A stretch of 10,357 nucleotides of DNA from Planctomycetota bacterium (GTDB lineage Bacteria; Planctomycetota; Planctomycetia; Pirellulales; Pirellulaceae). The stretch lies in the NCBI GenBank assembly GCA_024274855.1, contig JAJSAJ010000958.1, positions 1 to 10,357 on the forward strand, written 5' to 3'. Both the position numbers and the translations under genes were made by a program. The notes beneath the pieces are model-generated. The model saw nothing but the letters and a program-made list of their open reading frames with translations, did not search any database and had not been told where the DNA came from. How positions within the stretch are numbered: the first letter of the stretch is position 1; every line of letters starts with the position of its first letter. Of the stretch, positions 1 through 6,451 are shown piece after piece.

Positions 1-183
1 AAGATCCTGGCGGCGGGCAGAGCATGTCTGAACCAGCGCCGTGTGCGCGAGGCGTTCAAGACCGCGTTTACCAACATCAAGCCCATCGACGGTGTCATTG
101 TCGGCATGTTTCACCGCTACTTCGACGAAATCAAGTTCAACGCCGACGCCACGCGCCGCTACGGGCAAGTCACTCAAGGCTGA
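1..183 (+). CDS. C-terminal end of an unidentified protein (truncated by window edge)
   Basis: Frame 1 is open from the first base to a TGA at 181-183 and gives 60 residues. They start KILAAGRAC and include the stretch IKPIDGVIVGMFHRY, followed by a charged tail. The hydrophobic strand followed by a short helix resembles the closing strand and helix of a TIM-barrel-like fold, and I have an impression of similar tails in planctomycete hypothetical proteins. I cannot name a family. The next gene starts 29 bases after the stop on the same strand, so the two may be co-transcribed. The 5' part lies outside the window. Confidence 0.6.
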   Translation, partial: KILAAGRACLNQRRVREAFKTAFTNIKPIDGVIVGMFHRYFDEIKFNADATRRYGQVTQG

Positions 184-212
184 GTAAGCACCACAACGAC
201 GGAGTCGATTCC

Positions 213-1559
213 ATGGATCCCGCCTCGTCCCTTCGTGTTTCCGACATATCACGGCGCCGATTCTTGAAAGGCGCCGGCGGCGTGTTGGCGGCTGACTCGC
301 TAGTGGGTTGGCCGAGCATTTCTCGCTCGGCACACGCCGCCGGGTCGGAGATGATCCGCATCGGCTTCATCGGTTGTGGCAACCGTGGCACCGGGGCTTG
401 CAAGGAAGCCTTGAGCGTCAAGGCCCCCGTGAAGCTTGTGGCCGTCGGCGACCTGTTTCCCGAACGCATCGAAATCAGTCTGAGGAACCTGCGCAAGTAT
501 CCAGAGGTCAAAGCGCGGATGGACGTGCCCGCCGAGCGATGTTTCACGGGGTTCGATGCCTACCGGAGAGTGCTCGAGGCAGACGTGGACATGGTCCTAT
601 TGACCACGCCGCCGCATTTTCGGCCGATGCACTATGCAGCTGCGATCAAGGCCGGCAAGCATGTGTTCATGGAAAAGCCGTTGTGCATCGACGCCCCGGG
701 ATATCGTACGCTTGTGGCGGCCAACGACGTGGCACGGCGTAGGAAACTCTCGGTAGTTGTCGGGCTGCAACGGCGGCACCAGCAGAACTACCTGGAGGCG
801 ATCAAAAGGATTCGCGACGGCCAGATCGGAACCATCTCGCTGCTGCGGACCTATTTCAACATGCCCTCCGGCGGTCGAAGCGGGAAACTGAAGCCCGAGG
901 GCATGCGCGAAATGGAGTATCAGATTCGCCACTGGGGTGTCTTTTGCTGGCTTTGCGGAGACCACCTTGTGGAGCAGGCCACACATGAAATTGACGTGGC
1001 CAATTGGGTCATGGATGCCCATCCGGTGCGCGCCAACGGAATGGGCGGGCGAGAGGTTCGATTCGGGCCAGGCAACGGCGATATCTTTGATCATCACTTC
1101 ATCGAGTTCGAGTACGCGGGCGGAGTGCGGTTCTACTGCCAGGCTCGGCAACAGCCTGGCACCTGGAGCCACGTCTCCGACAACGTCCAGGGGACCAAGG
1201 GCGAGATGACGATCGGTACCGGCGCTTGGGGGATGGGTAAGCTTGGTCCGCGCGAGTTGAGATCACGAAAATGGCGAGCCATCAACCCCTACCAGCAGGA
1301 ACACCAGGATCTGGCCGCAAGCATCCTTGGTGATGGACGATATCGCATGGAAGCCGACTACGGTGCCACTAGCAGCATGACGGCCGTGATGGGCCGCATG
1401 GCCACGTACTCCGGTAACCTGGTTACGTGGGACGAGGCGATTGCCGCCACGCAGCGTCTGGCGCCGGTACGCTACGCTTTGGACGCAGAACCACCGGTCC
1501 TTCAGCTGCCTGACGGCAGCTACCAAGCCGCCATACCAGGGATCAGCAAAGTCTTCTGA
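213..1559 (+). CDS. Tat-exported Gfo/Idh/MocA family NAD(P)-dependent oxidoreductase
   Basis: Predicted 448-residue secreted oxidoreductase acting on sugars or sugar derivatives; the substrate is unknown. The start at 213 is chosen because GGAG lies at 201-204, eight bases upstream, and because it places a Tat signal at the N-terminus. The frame extends further upstream, but only over the end of the preceding gene. The signal is SRRRFLK (residues 13-19), then a mild hydrophobic stretch and an A-H-A-A cleavage region near 40-43. The Rossmann dinucleotide fold follows, with IGFIGCGNRG around 50-59 (Gly54, Gly56 and Gly59). The family lysine motif EKP is at 154-156. The C-terminal half has the long beta-sheet domain, with HEID at 258-261 and a late MGRMATYSG segment common in planctomycete members. 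Length is normal for the family. It probably shares a transcript with the gene ending at 183. Confidence 0.92.
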   Translation: MDPASSLRVSDISRRRFLKGAGGVLAADSLVGWPSISRSAHAAGSEMIRIGFIGCGNRGTGACKEALSVKAPVKLVAVGDLFPERIEISLRNLRKYPEVKARMDVPAERCFTGFDAYRRVLEADVDMVLLTTPPHFRPMHYAAAIKAGKHVFMEKPLCIDAPGYRTLVAANDVARRRKLSVVVGLQRRHQQNYLEAIKRIRDGQIGTISLLRTYFNMPSGGRSGKLKPEGMREMEYQIRHWGVFCWLCGDHLVEQATHEIDVANWVMDAHPVRANGMGGREVRFGPGNGDIFDHHFIEFEYAGGVRFYCQARQQPGTWSHVSDNVQGTKGEMTIGTGAWGMGKLGPRELRSRKWRAINPYQQEHQDLAASILGDGRYRMEADYGATSSMTAVMGRMATYSGNLVTWDEAIAATQRLAPVRYALDAEPPVLQLPDGSYQAAIPGISKVF

Positions 1560-1903
1560 TGTGCAAACCGGAAAGGCGTCCTGGAACTGTTTTCGGATCG
1601 GAAGTAAACGTATCGCTGAATGTGGTACGCGGCGATGATCATTGGGTATTGGAAATTGGAAGTCCACAGTCGATGAGCGTGCCACCAAACGTGTCGCCGG
1701 ACTCGACACAGCCATGCTACATTGGCCGCAATTGAGTGCGAGATCGTCGTAAGGCCTGTCTTCGGCGACGGAATCGTATTTCTGCAATTGTGGCGACAGA
1801 GCCGAATCTACGCTGTCTCCGCCGAAAACTGCGTCAGACCCCAGCGGCGTGAACGGCTACCCGTTTTCCAACGAGAGTGCCGGGCGTCTACCGCGTTCGT
1901 ATT
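1560..1903. other. Intergenic region between convergent genes
   Basis: No convincing gene was seen. One small inverted repeat is visible: GTGTCG at 1691-1696 and CGACAC at 1704-1709, separated by seven bases. It has no T-run, so it is only a weak terminator candidate. Short ORFs here have no recognisable motifs. Confidence 0.5.
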
Positions 1904-2749
1904 TCAATCCGCATATGGTTCCACGTATAGTTGACTGTATGGGATTTCCCTTTTTTGTCCTCCATGGCCGTCTGATCGGAAGAGCGTGTCCTTGTGAAAA
2001 GTCACGCCAGTTAGCGCACCCTTGCCGGCAATCTCGTTCGGTCCGTCCGTCTGCGCTGAGTCGACCATCGCCACCTGGTTCATCTCAACCTGCGACAGAA
2101 CATGGCTGTAAACACGGACATCATCGATCGCGCCCAGGAACCTGCGTTCGCCCTGCATGGAACCGACCGTGAATCCCTTGCCAAGACGATAGACAATACG
2201 ACCCTTTGTACGCTCCATGCCGACTTTGACACCGTCCTTATACACATAGAGCGAGTTGGCTGCATCATCGAAGATCCCGGCAATGTGGTGCCACTTACCG
2301 TCACGGATGTCGACATCTCCCGATCCGACACTGGGCCAACCGGAGCCATTGTAGAAGTAAAAGAAGACACCATCGTCATCGTGGCGGTTGACAACCAATC
2401 CGTAGTTGTCGCCTTGCCCCGCTACCCAGGACGGACTCTTGGCTGAAGGATCAACCTTGACCCATGCGGCAACCGTAACCGATGCGGGCTTGAGTTCCTT
2501 GGAAGCCGCAGCGACTTCCACGTCATGGGATCCGTCAAATACCAATGCGCTGTTGGCGATACCGCTTTCCCTCTTCAAGTCGCCACGGAGCGTACCGTCA
2601 TTGCCGCTGCCAGAACTGTCATACGCCACGTTGCCAGAGCGCTCATCAAACTTCCAGTGACCGACCAGGCCAGCCGAGGCGTTGGTCCACACCATCGACA
2701 CCACAGCACACGAAGTCAGGTAGACAAGAGTGCCACCACTTAATCGCAT
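1904..2749 (-). CDS. Secreted LamG / concanavalin A-like lectin domain protein
   Basis: 281-residue protein with a signal peptide: residues 2-22 are largely hydrophobic and cleavage is likely after A-S-A at 24-26. A single LamG-type jelly-roll domain (laminin G-like, Laminin_G_3 style) covers roughly 28-220. It starts with GLVGHWKFDE and continues with DSSGSGNDGTL, SVTVAAWVK (90-98), GKWHHIAGIFD (151-161) and GAIDDVRVYSHVLS (206-219). These strands are typical of the family. Such domains usually bind glycans or act as adhesive modules; no catalytic site is visible. The start is supported by AAAGGAG (2757-2763 on the complementary strand), seven bases upstream. The 60-residue tail after the domain is not recognised. 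A 14-base stretch within the tail matches a common sequencing adapter (see findings). The gene converges with the oxidoreductase. Confidence 0.85.
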   Translation of the reverse strand: MRLSGGTLVYLTSCAVVSMVWTNASAGLVGHWKFDERSGNVAYDSSGSGNDGTLRGDLKRESGIANSALVFDGSHDVEVAAASKELKPASVTVAAWVKVDPSAKSPSWVAGQGDNYGLVVNRHDDDGVFFYFYNGSGWPSVGSGDVDIRDGKWHHIAGIFDDAANSLYVYKDGVKVGMERTKGRIVYRLGKGFTVGSMQGERRFLGAIDDVRVYSHVLSQVEMNQVAMVDSAQTDGPNEIAGKGALTGVTFHKDTLFRSDGHGGQKREIPYSQLYVEPYAD

Positions 2750-2958
2750 TGCATTACTCCTTTGGAAAGAGTTTATCGCAGGTGCCTTTGTTCTCGAAGA
2801 AGTGCAAATGAGAGGTTCTTGATGCTCTCCGATTCATAACTCAATGCACAAGCCCTGGATCTGATAAGGTCTGACATTGGGCCGAATGCGCCTGCCCGAC
2901 ACCGACAAGTCGCCAGCGATCTCGTGTTCCAACAGGTTAGGATTCACCAATCAATAAC
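2750..2958. other. Upstream region of the LamG gene
   Basis: The ribosome binding site of the LamG gene is at 2757-2763. I see no clear promoter hexamers or other gene. GATTCACC at 2941-2948 is the reverse complement of GGTGAATC in the adjacent repeats and may be a scrap of a further inverted copy. Confidence 0.4.
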
Positions 2959-3094
2959 TGTCGCCCTCTTTCACGTAAGACCCCCATGGGCTCGTCCCAT
3001 GGGTGAATCAGTCTCGCAGCTAAGGGTGTCGCCCTCTTCCACGTAAGACCCCCATAGGGCTTGTCCCATGGGTGAATCAGTCTCGCAGCTAAGG
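2959..3094 (+). repeat. Tandem pair of 68-base repeats, each with a CTYGT-loop hairpin
   Basis: Two direct copies with a 68-base period (2959-3026 and 3027-3094) differ at a few positions, including one inserted A in copy 2. Each starts TGTCGCCCTCTT and ends GTCTCGCAGCTAAGG. Each contains a hairpin. In copy 1, CCCATGGG (2983-2990), loop CTCGT and CCCATGGG (2996-3003) form a perfect 8-bp stem. In copy 2, CCCATAGGG (3051-3059), loop CTTGT and CCCATGGG (3065-3072) form the same stem with one bulged A. Related units lie inside the mobile element at 4224-4502. Confidence 0.9.
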
Positions 3095-3391
3095 ATTGCA
3101 GTATTCCACAAAACGGACAATCAACGTGTTCGAGTGCTCGGCACGCGTTTCACCAGCAACAACCAGGTTTTCCGGCTCAATCGCAACAAGCGAGAAGGCC
3201 GGCGGCAGTTTGCCCGATCCGTTCCGTGGCTTGACATAGCTCTGTTGAATGTCAATAAATTCACATGCTAATCGACTCGGCGTCTTGCCGCAACAAACGG
3301 CGATGCCGGCCTCGACATGGTGCTGGACAATCCAGAAGCCAATATGCGGCGCAATCCCTGCCATGACGGCGCACGGCGTGTACGCAGACAT
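3089..3391 (-). CDS. Doubtful hypothetical protein
   Basis: A 100-residue open frame. The same frame stays open about 50 codons further upstream without an obvious start codon or ribosome binding site. The visible sequence is plausible protein (for example PPAFSLVAIEPENLVVAGET) but matches no family I know, and has no signal peptide or membrane segment. Its stop codon lies inside the second copy of the 68-base repeat, so if it was once a gene its C-terminus may have been replaced by the repeat. It may equally be chance. Confidence 0.22.
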   Translation of the reverse strand: MSAYTPCAVMAGIAPHIGFWIVQHHVEAGIAVCCGKTPSRLACEFIDIQQSYVKPRNGSGKLPPAFSLVAIEPENLVVAGETRAEHSNTLIVRFVEYCNP

Positions 3392-3980
3392 TGCGGAGAT
3401 TGGATAGGCGGTTACGACGGGGGGGATGGCGAGCCGAAGGAAGGCACGCCGGCGACGCGGTGTTCTCTGAGGTAAATCCAGATGGCCTATCGGTTGCTCT
3501 GAAACGAGCGGAATGCGCTAACGCGTGTTCAGGATGAACGCCAGCAGCATGTCGTTTTCCGTGAAAAGTGAGCCACGTGACTTGCAACTCATCTACCGAA
3601 AAATGCGTCTGGCGGCGGATACGCCTTTCAGATGGGAGACACCCATCCGCTTGGTCACTTTTTCCAAGCTTGCCGGTGGCCCGATTTCGTTGACGTAAGC
3701 CTTTATTTTTTGTGAGTGCTAGCACCCGAAAGTGGTGTTAAAATCGAAGATTGCAAAAGTCCAATAATGACAACGATGATGCGTGTGCGGATTATGCCGA
3801 TTCCTCTGTGACTATCGAATATGCCGGTTGTGCAGTCCCGTGTCAGGCCAGAACAGTCAGGATGGCAGGAATCCGGTCTCGAGTGTTGGGCTCGTAGTCG
3901 ATGAAATCAACAGGACCCGCATATCTGTCCGAAGTGGATACCGGCTATCAACAGACAATTCCGCGACAAAGAGGCTGAGC
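3392..3980. other. Gene-poor region upstream of the split porin gene
   Basis: No convincing gene. A short plus-strand frame at 3534-3698 (54 residues) has no ribosome binding site and no recognisable motif. A perfect 10-base palindrome, GTGCTAGCAC, lies at 3716-3725 just after a T-rich run and could be an operator; no regulator is evident. GAGG at 3971-3974 is the likely ribosome binding site of the gene starting at 3981. Confidence 0.4.
3716..3725. promoter_or_regulatory. 10-base palindrome, possible operator
   Basis: GTGCTAGCAC is a perfect palindrome preceded by a T-rich run. It lies 255 bases upstream of the porin start. Its role is only inferred from its shape, and chance is possible. 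Confidence 0.15.
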
Positions 3981-4235
3981 ATGAGAACTTTCACTCTGTG
4001 TGCGCTCACGCTGGTAGGGGCCCTCACGATCGTTTGCCCAGCGATCTCGCAGGCTGCCGGCGAGATAGAGTTCGGAACGTGCTGCGCGAAGGCTGAGGTC
4101 GACACTTGGAGCGGCAGATTAGGCGAACGGTTCCGCGATGCAGCATTTCAAGGCGGCATAGATGTCCTGTTTTTTGATGTCTACGCAAATCACGGCGTTG
4201 GTGGAACAGGTTCAGATTTTTTTGTAACTGTTTAG
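3981..4235 (+). pseudogene. 5' part of an outer-membrane beta-barrel (porin-like) gene, split by an insertion
   Basis: The start ATG at 3981 has GAGG at 3971-3974 six bases upstream. Residues 1-26 form a signal peptide (MRTFTLCALTLVGALTIV, then an SQAAG cleavage region). The mature part reads EIEFGTCCAKAEVD and then GGIDVLFFDVYANHGVGGTG, a style I associate with planctomycete secreted beta-barrel proteins. At 4223 the genuine sequence ends with GSDFF. Translation then runs four codons into the inserted element and stops (VTV, then TAG). The remainder of the gene is at 4511-5101. Joining 3981-4223 to 4511-5101 gives a continuous 277-residue protein. As it stands, only an exported peptide of about 84 residues could be made. 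Confidence 0.8.
4216..4223 (+). repeat. Target site duplication, left copy (ATTTTTTT)
   Basis: ATTTTTTT directly precedes the element and recurs directly after it at 4503-4510. The flanking codons are GAT TTT TTT on the left and continue with GAA GAT on the right, as expected for an 8-base staggered insertion. The T-rich sequence weakens the argument slightly, but the restored reading frame supports it. Confidence 0.8.
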
Positions 4236-4281
4236 CCGCCTGCAGTAGGGCTTGCATTTCACTGCTGTCTTTTCGGCTGAT

Positions 4282-4330
4282 CGACCCCAACGGCCTTGTG
4301 CCGTTGGTGAGCGAGTCTATTGAGCTAAGG
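4282..4330 (+). repeat. Hairpin repeat unit, left arm of the element
   Basis: CCAACGGC (4287-4294), loop CTTGT (4295-4299) and GCCGTTGG (4300-4307) form a perfect 8-bp stem. It is preceded by GACCCC and followed by GAGTCT and GAGCTAAGG. The layout is the same as in the tandem repeats at 2959-3094, but the stem sequence differs and remains fully paired. Confidence 0.85.
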
Positions 4331-4331
4331 C

Positions 4332-4346
4332 CGGCATGTCATGCCG
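4332..4346. repeat. Short hairpin within the element
   Basis: CGGCATG (4332-4338) and CATGCCG (4340-4346) flank a single T. As a hairpin the innermost pairs would open to make a loop. It is present only on the left arm; the right arm has a degenerate counterpart near 4404-4414. Confidence 0.6.
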
Positions 4347-4350
4347 ACGG

Positions 4351-4391
4351 CCGCTCGCTCCCCGCCGCCAAAGGCGGCGGGGAGCGAGCGG
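4351..4391. repeat. Perfect 19-bp GC-rich inverted repeat at the centre of the element
   Basis: 4351-4369 and 4373-4391 are exact reverse complements separated only by AAA. The stem is almost entirely G and C. It is the axis of symmetry of the whole element. It would fold very stably in RNA or single-stranded DNA and has no T-run, so it is not a classical terminator. Confidence 0.9.
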
Positions 4392-4418
4392 AAAGGTGGT
4401 TTTCATCACATGCTTTTT

Positions 4419-4462
4419 AGCTCGAGAGACTTATTCACCCATGGGACAAGCCCATGGGGGTC
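4419..4462 (-). repeat. Hairpin repeat unit, right arm of the element, inverted copy
   Basis: Read on the minus strand it is GACCCCCATGGG, loop CTTGT, CCCATGGGTGAA, then AAGTCTCTCGAGCT. This is the same unit as at 2959-3094 in opposite orientation. The stem arms lie at 4438-4445 and 4451-4458 and the loop at 4446-4450. Confidence 0.88.
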
Positions 4463-4502
4463 CTCCGACCAACGCGCGTTCTCCATTTGGCTAAAGTGTA
4501 AC

Positions 4503-4510
4503 ATTTTTTT
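4503..4510 (+). repeat. Target site duplication, right copy (ATTTTTTT)
   Basis: Exact second copy of the 8-base sequence at 4216-4223. The porin reading frame resumes immediately after it with GAA GAT TTC. Confidence 0.8.
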
Positions 4511-5101
4511 GAAGATTTCGACACCTCCGTAGATGCCAGATATTGGTTCGGTTATCGTCGTGCGGACGGAATCGGTTTGCACGTACGATACTTTGAATTC
4601 GAGGGCGATCCTTCGGCGGCAAACGAATTCGTTGATGTCACCGTGTTCGATCTGGAAGGCAGCGCCGTTCTCGGCGTCCGTGATTGGGAATTGACGGGCA
4701 TCGCGGGTTTCCGATACGGGGAAATCGCTTGGAGTGACGAAAACGGTGCCCCTGGATTTTCCTTCGAAGGAGTTGGGATGACGCTGGGCGGCGAAGTGCG
4801 ACGGATGCTTTGTCCCAGTCTGGCGATCGTCGACCGTTGTCGTTACAGCGCGTTGTACGGGGAAATCAAGGAGGTTGTCACAATCGATGATGTTGCCGAC
4901 GGAACTGCTGTTCATGGGTTCGAGACCAGCATCGGTGTGGAATGGAACCGTTGTACACGGATCGGACAGCTGACCATCGGCTTCGGCTGGGAACAACAAC
5001 TCTACGCCAGTCTGAGCGGCAACGTCGACAGCGACATTGATCCAGAGGACGTGGACATTACACTGGCCGGTCCGGTGTTTTCCGTTGCCTTGGCGCGGTA
5101 A
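4511..5101 (+). pseudogene. 3' part of the split outer-membrane beta-barrel (porin-like) gene
   Basis: 196 residues beginning EDFDTSVDARYWFGYRRADG, in frame with the 5' part only after removal of 287 bases. It has alternating polar and hydrophobic strands such as GLHVRYFEFEG, WELTGIAGFRYGEIAW and TRIGQLTIGFGWEQQLYA, and ends GPVFSVALAR. This is typical of a transmembrane beta-barrel with a final amphipathic strand. The frame is closed upstream by TAA at 4499-4501, inside the element. A TTG at 4577 is the only likely internal start, and no good ribosome binding site or signal peptide goes with it, so export is improbable. The full gene would encode 277 residues, small for a porin. The last bases overlap, on the other strand, the end of a truncated gene (5058-5324). 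Confidence 0.8.
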
Positions 5102-5324
5102 GCCAATCGCGCATCGCAATCAGGGTTTTGTCTGTCGGGGTTGTGCCGCCACGGTAAACTTCGAGGATGATTTTCTGAATGCCCATGCCACGAAAGACGC
5201 GAACCGATTCCTCACGGGCGACATCATTCGTCGCCATCTGGTTCACATGCCCCGCCGTCATGTAGGTATGGAGCTGGAGCGTCTCCCTCGACACGATGGC
5301 TAACGTGGCATGAGTGGCTGTCAT
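5058..5324 (-). pseudogene. 5' fragment of a gene coupled to the sialidase, truncated at the porin 3' end
   Basis: Its ATG (5324-5322) overlaps the sialidase stop as ATGA, so it is the next gene of that operon. About 70 residues look genuine: TYMTAGHVNQMA, an AREESVRVFRGMG helix, then KIILEVYRGG and a LIAMRDWL helix. This alternating strand and helix pattern with EVYRGG resembles the start of TIM-barrel-like planctomycete secreted proteins of unknown function. There is no signal peptide. The recognisable sequence stops near 5102, exactly at the porin stop codon. The last 15 or so residues (TAPRQRKTPDRPV) are merely antisense to the porin 3' end. A deletion or rearrangement has probably fused the two genes tail to tail. 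Confidence 0.6.
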
Positions 5325-6451
5325 TTCGCGGGGTCGGCAAGCCAGCTCAGGTTGACCCGCACGAGCGTGATCTGCTCGTACAGTTTCTTCTCGCCACGCT
5401 CGAACAGCAAGTAAATCGTTCCGTCCGGGCCAGCGGCCAATGACGAATAGGCACTCGGACCGGCGTAGACCAGCCGTTTGACCGGCCAGCTTGTTCCTTG
5501 ATCAAAGCTCGCCCAGATGGTCATCCGGACTCGGGTCTTGCCCGGGTTATCCGGCGTGCTGAACAGTAGGACATCTTTCCCGCCGGTTGCGCTGCGTGGC
5601 ATGCAGACCAGCCCGGCATTGCACCCATAGCTTGGCTTGGTCCCATATTTGAAATAGAACGGCTCGCCCACTTCGAACAGATCGTCCGCGACTTGCCAGT
5701 CGACCCACATCGCACCTCCGTCGTGGCTCCAGGCAATGCGTCGCTTGTGGTCGACCGACATGTGGGATCGCGAGTTGTAGTAGATCCGTCCGTCGGACAG
5801 CTCGGCCAATGTTCCTTCTCCGGTCCCGCTCTGCACCGGCGCGCTCGTCTGCCAGGTCTTTCCGTGGTCGTCGCTGTAGATCGCCGTGTTGTAGTTGTAC
5901 GGCCACCATTGCTGATCATTGTTGCCCTCGGGAGGTTGTACGCGCGCCGGCATCAGCAGTCGACCGACGTGTTTTCCATGCTGGAGCGTGATTCCCGACT
6001 CGGAACACGTGGTCTGTGCCGGCACGGTACTGCCCGACGCGCCGTGGCCAAGTGGATTCGGCCGCACAACAATCGTCTCGCGTTGCCAAGTCTTGCCATC
6101 GTCTCTACTCCGCCAAAGAAAACCGTCCTTGGAACGTACGACCATCACATCGCCTGTCTGGTTGTCCACAATGGCGCTGCCGCCCGCATCCGGTCCGATC
6201 TTTCGTTCCGGGCTCCACGTGCGGCCGCCGTCGGTGCTGCGACGCACTCGGTTACCGCTACCGGCGAAGGCGAGTACCGTGCCGTGTGTCGTAACGGTGA
6301 TGTTCGGAATGCGCACCGACGAGAACAGATCCTGCATGTCAAACACGGGCTTGTCATCGGCAGGTGCTGGTTCCTGGGCGATGCACAACGGATCTGGCAG
6401 CATTGTCGCGATCCAACACAAGGTCAATGTCAACGCAGAGAATCTCGTCAT
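5321..6451 (-). CDS. Secreted sialidase-like exoenzyme (Asp-box, six-bladed propeller)
   Basis: 376 residues with a signal peptide (hydrophobic residues 5-25). Five Asp-box motifs of the S-x-D-x-G-x-x-W type are visible at 72-79 (STDGGRTW), 115-122 (SRDDGKTW), 193-200 (SDDHGKTW), 242-249 (SHDGGAMW) and 315-322 (SFDQGTSW). RIPNIT at 47-52 carries the FRIP-like arginine. Arg309 before the last Asp-box and Tyr335 in PSAYSSLA fit the second half of the active site, and Glu351 follows. The family (exo-alpha-sialidase, GH33-like) removes terminal sialic acids or related sugars. Planctomycete homologues may act on other glycans, so the substrate is uncertain. AAGGA about nine bases upstream supports the start at 6451. 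A second ATG, out of frame, lies seven bases upstream. The stop overlaps the start of a truncated downstream gene. Confidence 0.88.
   Translation of the reverse strand: MTRFSALTLTLCWIATMLPDPLCIAQEPAPADDKPVFDMQDLFSSVRIPNITVTTHGTVLAFAGSGNRVRRSTDGGRTWSPERKIGPDAGGSAIVDNQTGDVMVVRSKDGFLWRSRDDGKTWQRETIVVRPNPLGHGASGSTVPAQTTCSESGITLQHGKHVGRLLMPARVQPPEGNNDQQWWPYNYNTAIYSDDHGKTWQTSAPVQSGTGEGTLAELSDGRIYYNSRSHMSVDHKRRIAWSHDGGAMWVDWQVADDLFEVGEPFYFKYGTKPSYGCNAGLVCMPRSATGGKDVLLFSTPDNPGKTRVRMTIWASFDQGTSWPVKRLVYAGPSAYSSLAAGPDGTIYLLFERGEKKLYEQITLVRVNLSWLADPAK

Larger units (their letters stand above)
4224..4502. mobile_element. 279-base non-autonomous palindromic element (MITE-like)
   Basis: The element sits inside the porin gene between two ATTTTTTT copies. 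Its ends are imperfect terminal inverted repeats: GTAACTGTTTAGCC (4224-4237) and GGCTAAAGTGTAAC (4489-4502), which match at 11 of 14 positions when one is inverted. It has no coding capacity. The whole element is one large imperfect palindrome. Each arm has a terminal repeat, then a CTTGT-loop hairpin unit (4282-4330 left, 4419-4462 right in reverse orientation), then a perfect 19-bp central stem (4351-4391). Excising 4224-4510 (element plus one duplication copy, 287 bases) brings the two gene halves into one frame. I do not recognise the family. The mobilising transposase would have to be supplied in trans and is not in this window. Confidence 0.85.

Noticed and set aside
24..212. Upstream extension of the oxidoreductase to position 24
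   Set aside because: It would overlap the preceding gene's coding end out of frame and bury the Tat signal inside the protein; the start at 213 has a good ribosome binding site.
597..1172. Long minus-strand frame inside the oxidoreductase gene
   Set aside because: It is antisense to a clear Gfo/Idh/MocA gene and shows no protein motifs of its own.
2959..3094. CRISPR array
   Set aside because: Only two copies exist, they are 68 bases long and adjacent with no spacers, and each has its own internal hairpin.
3261..3725. 154-residue minus-strand frame
   Set aside because: Its composition is arginine-rich and low in hydrophobic patterning, with no start signal or family resemblance; it overlaps the other weak ORF in a different frame.
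4351..4391. Rho-independent terminator for the porin gene
   Set aside because: The stem is strong but lacks a following T-run and sits at the symmetric centre of an inserted element inside the gene.
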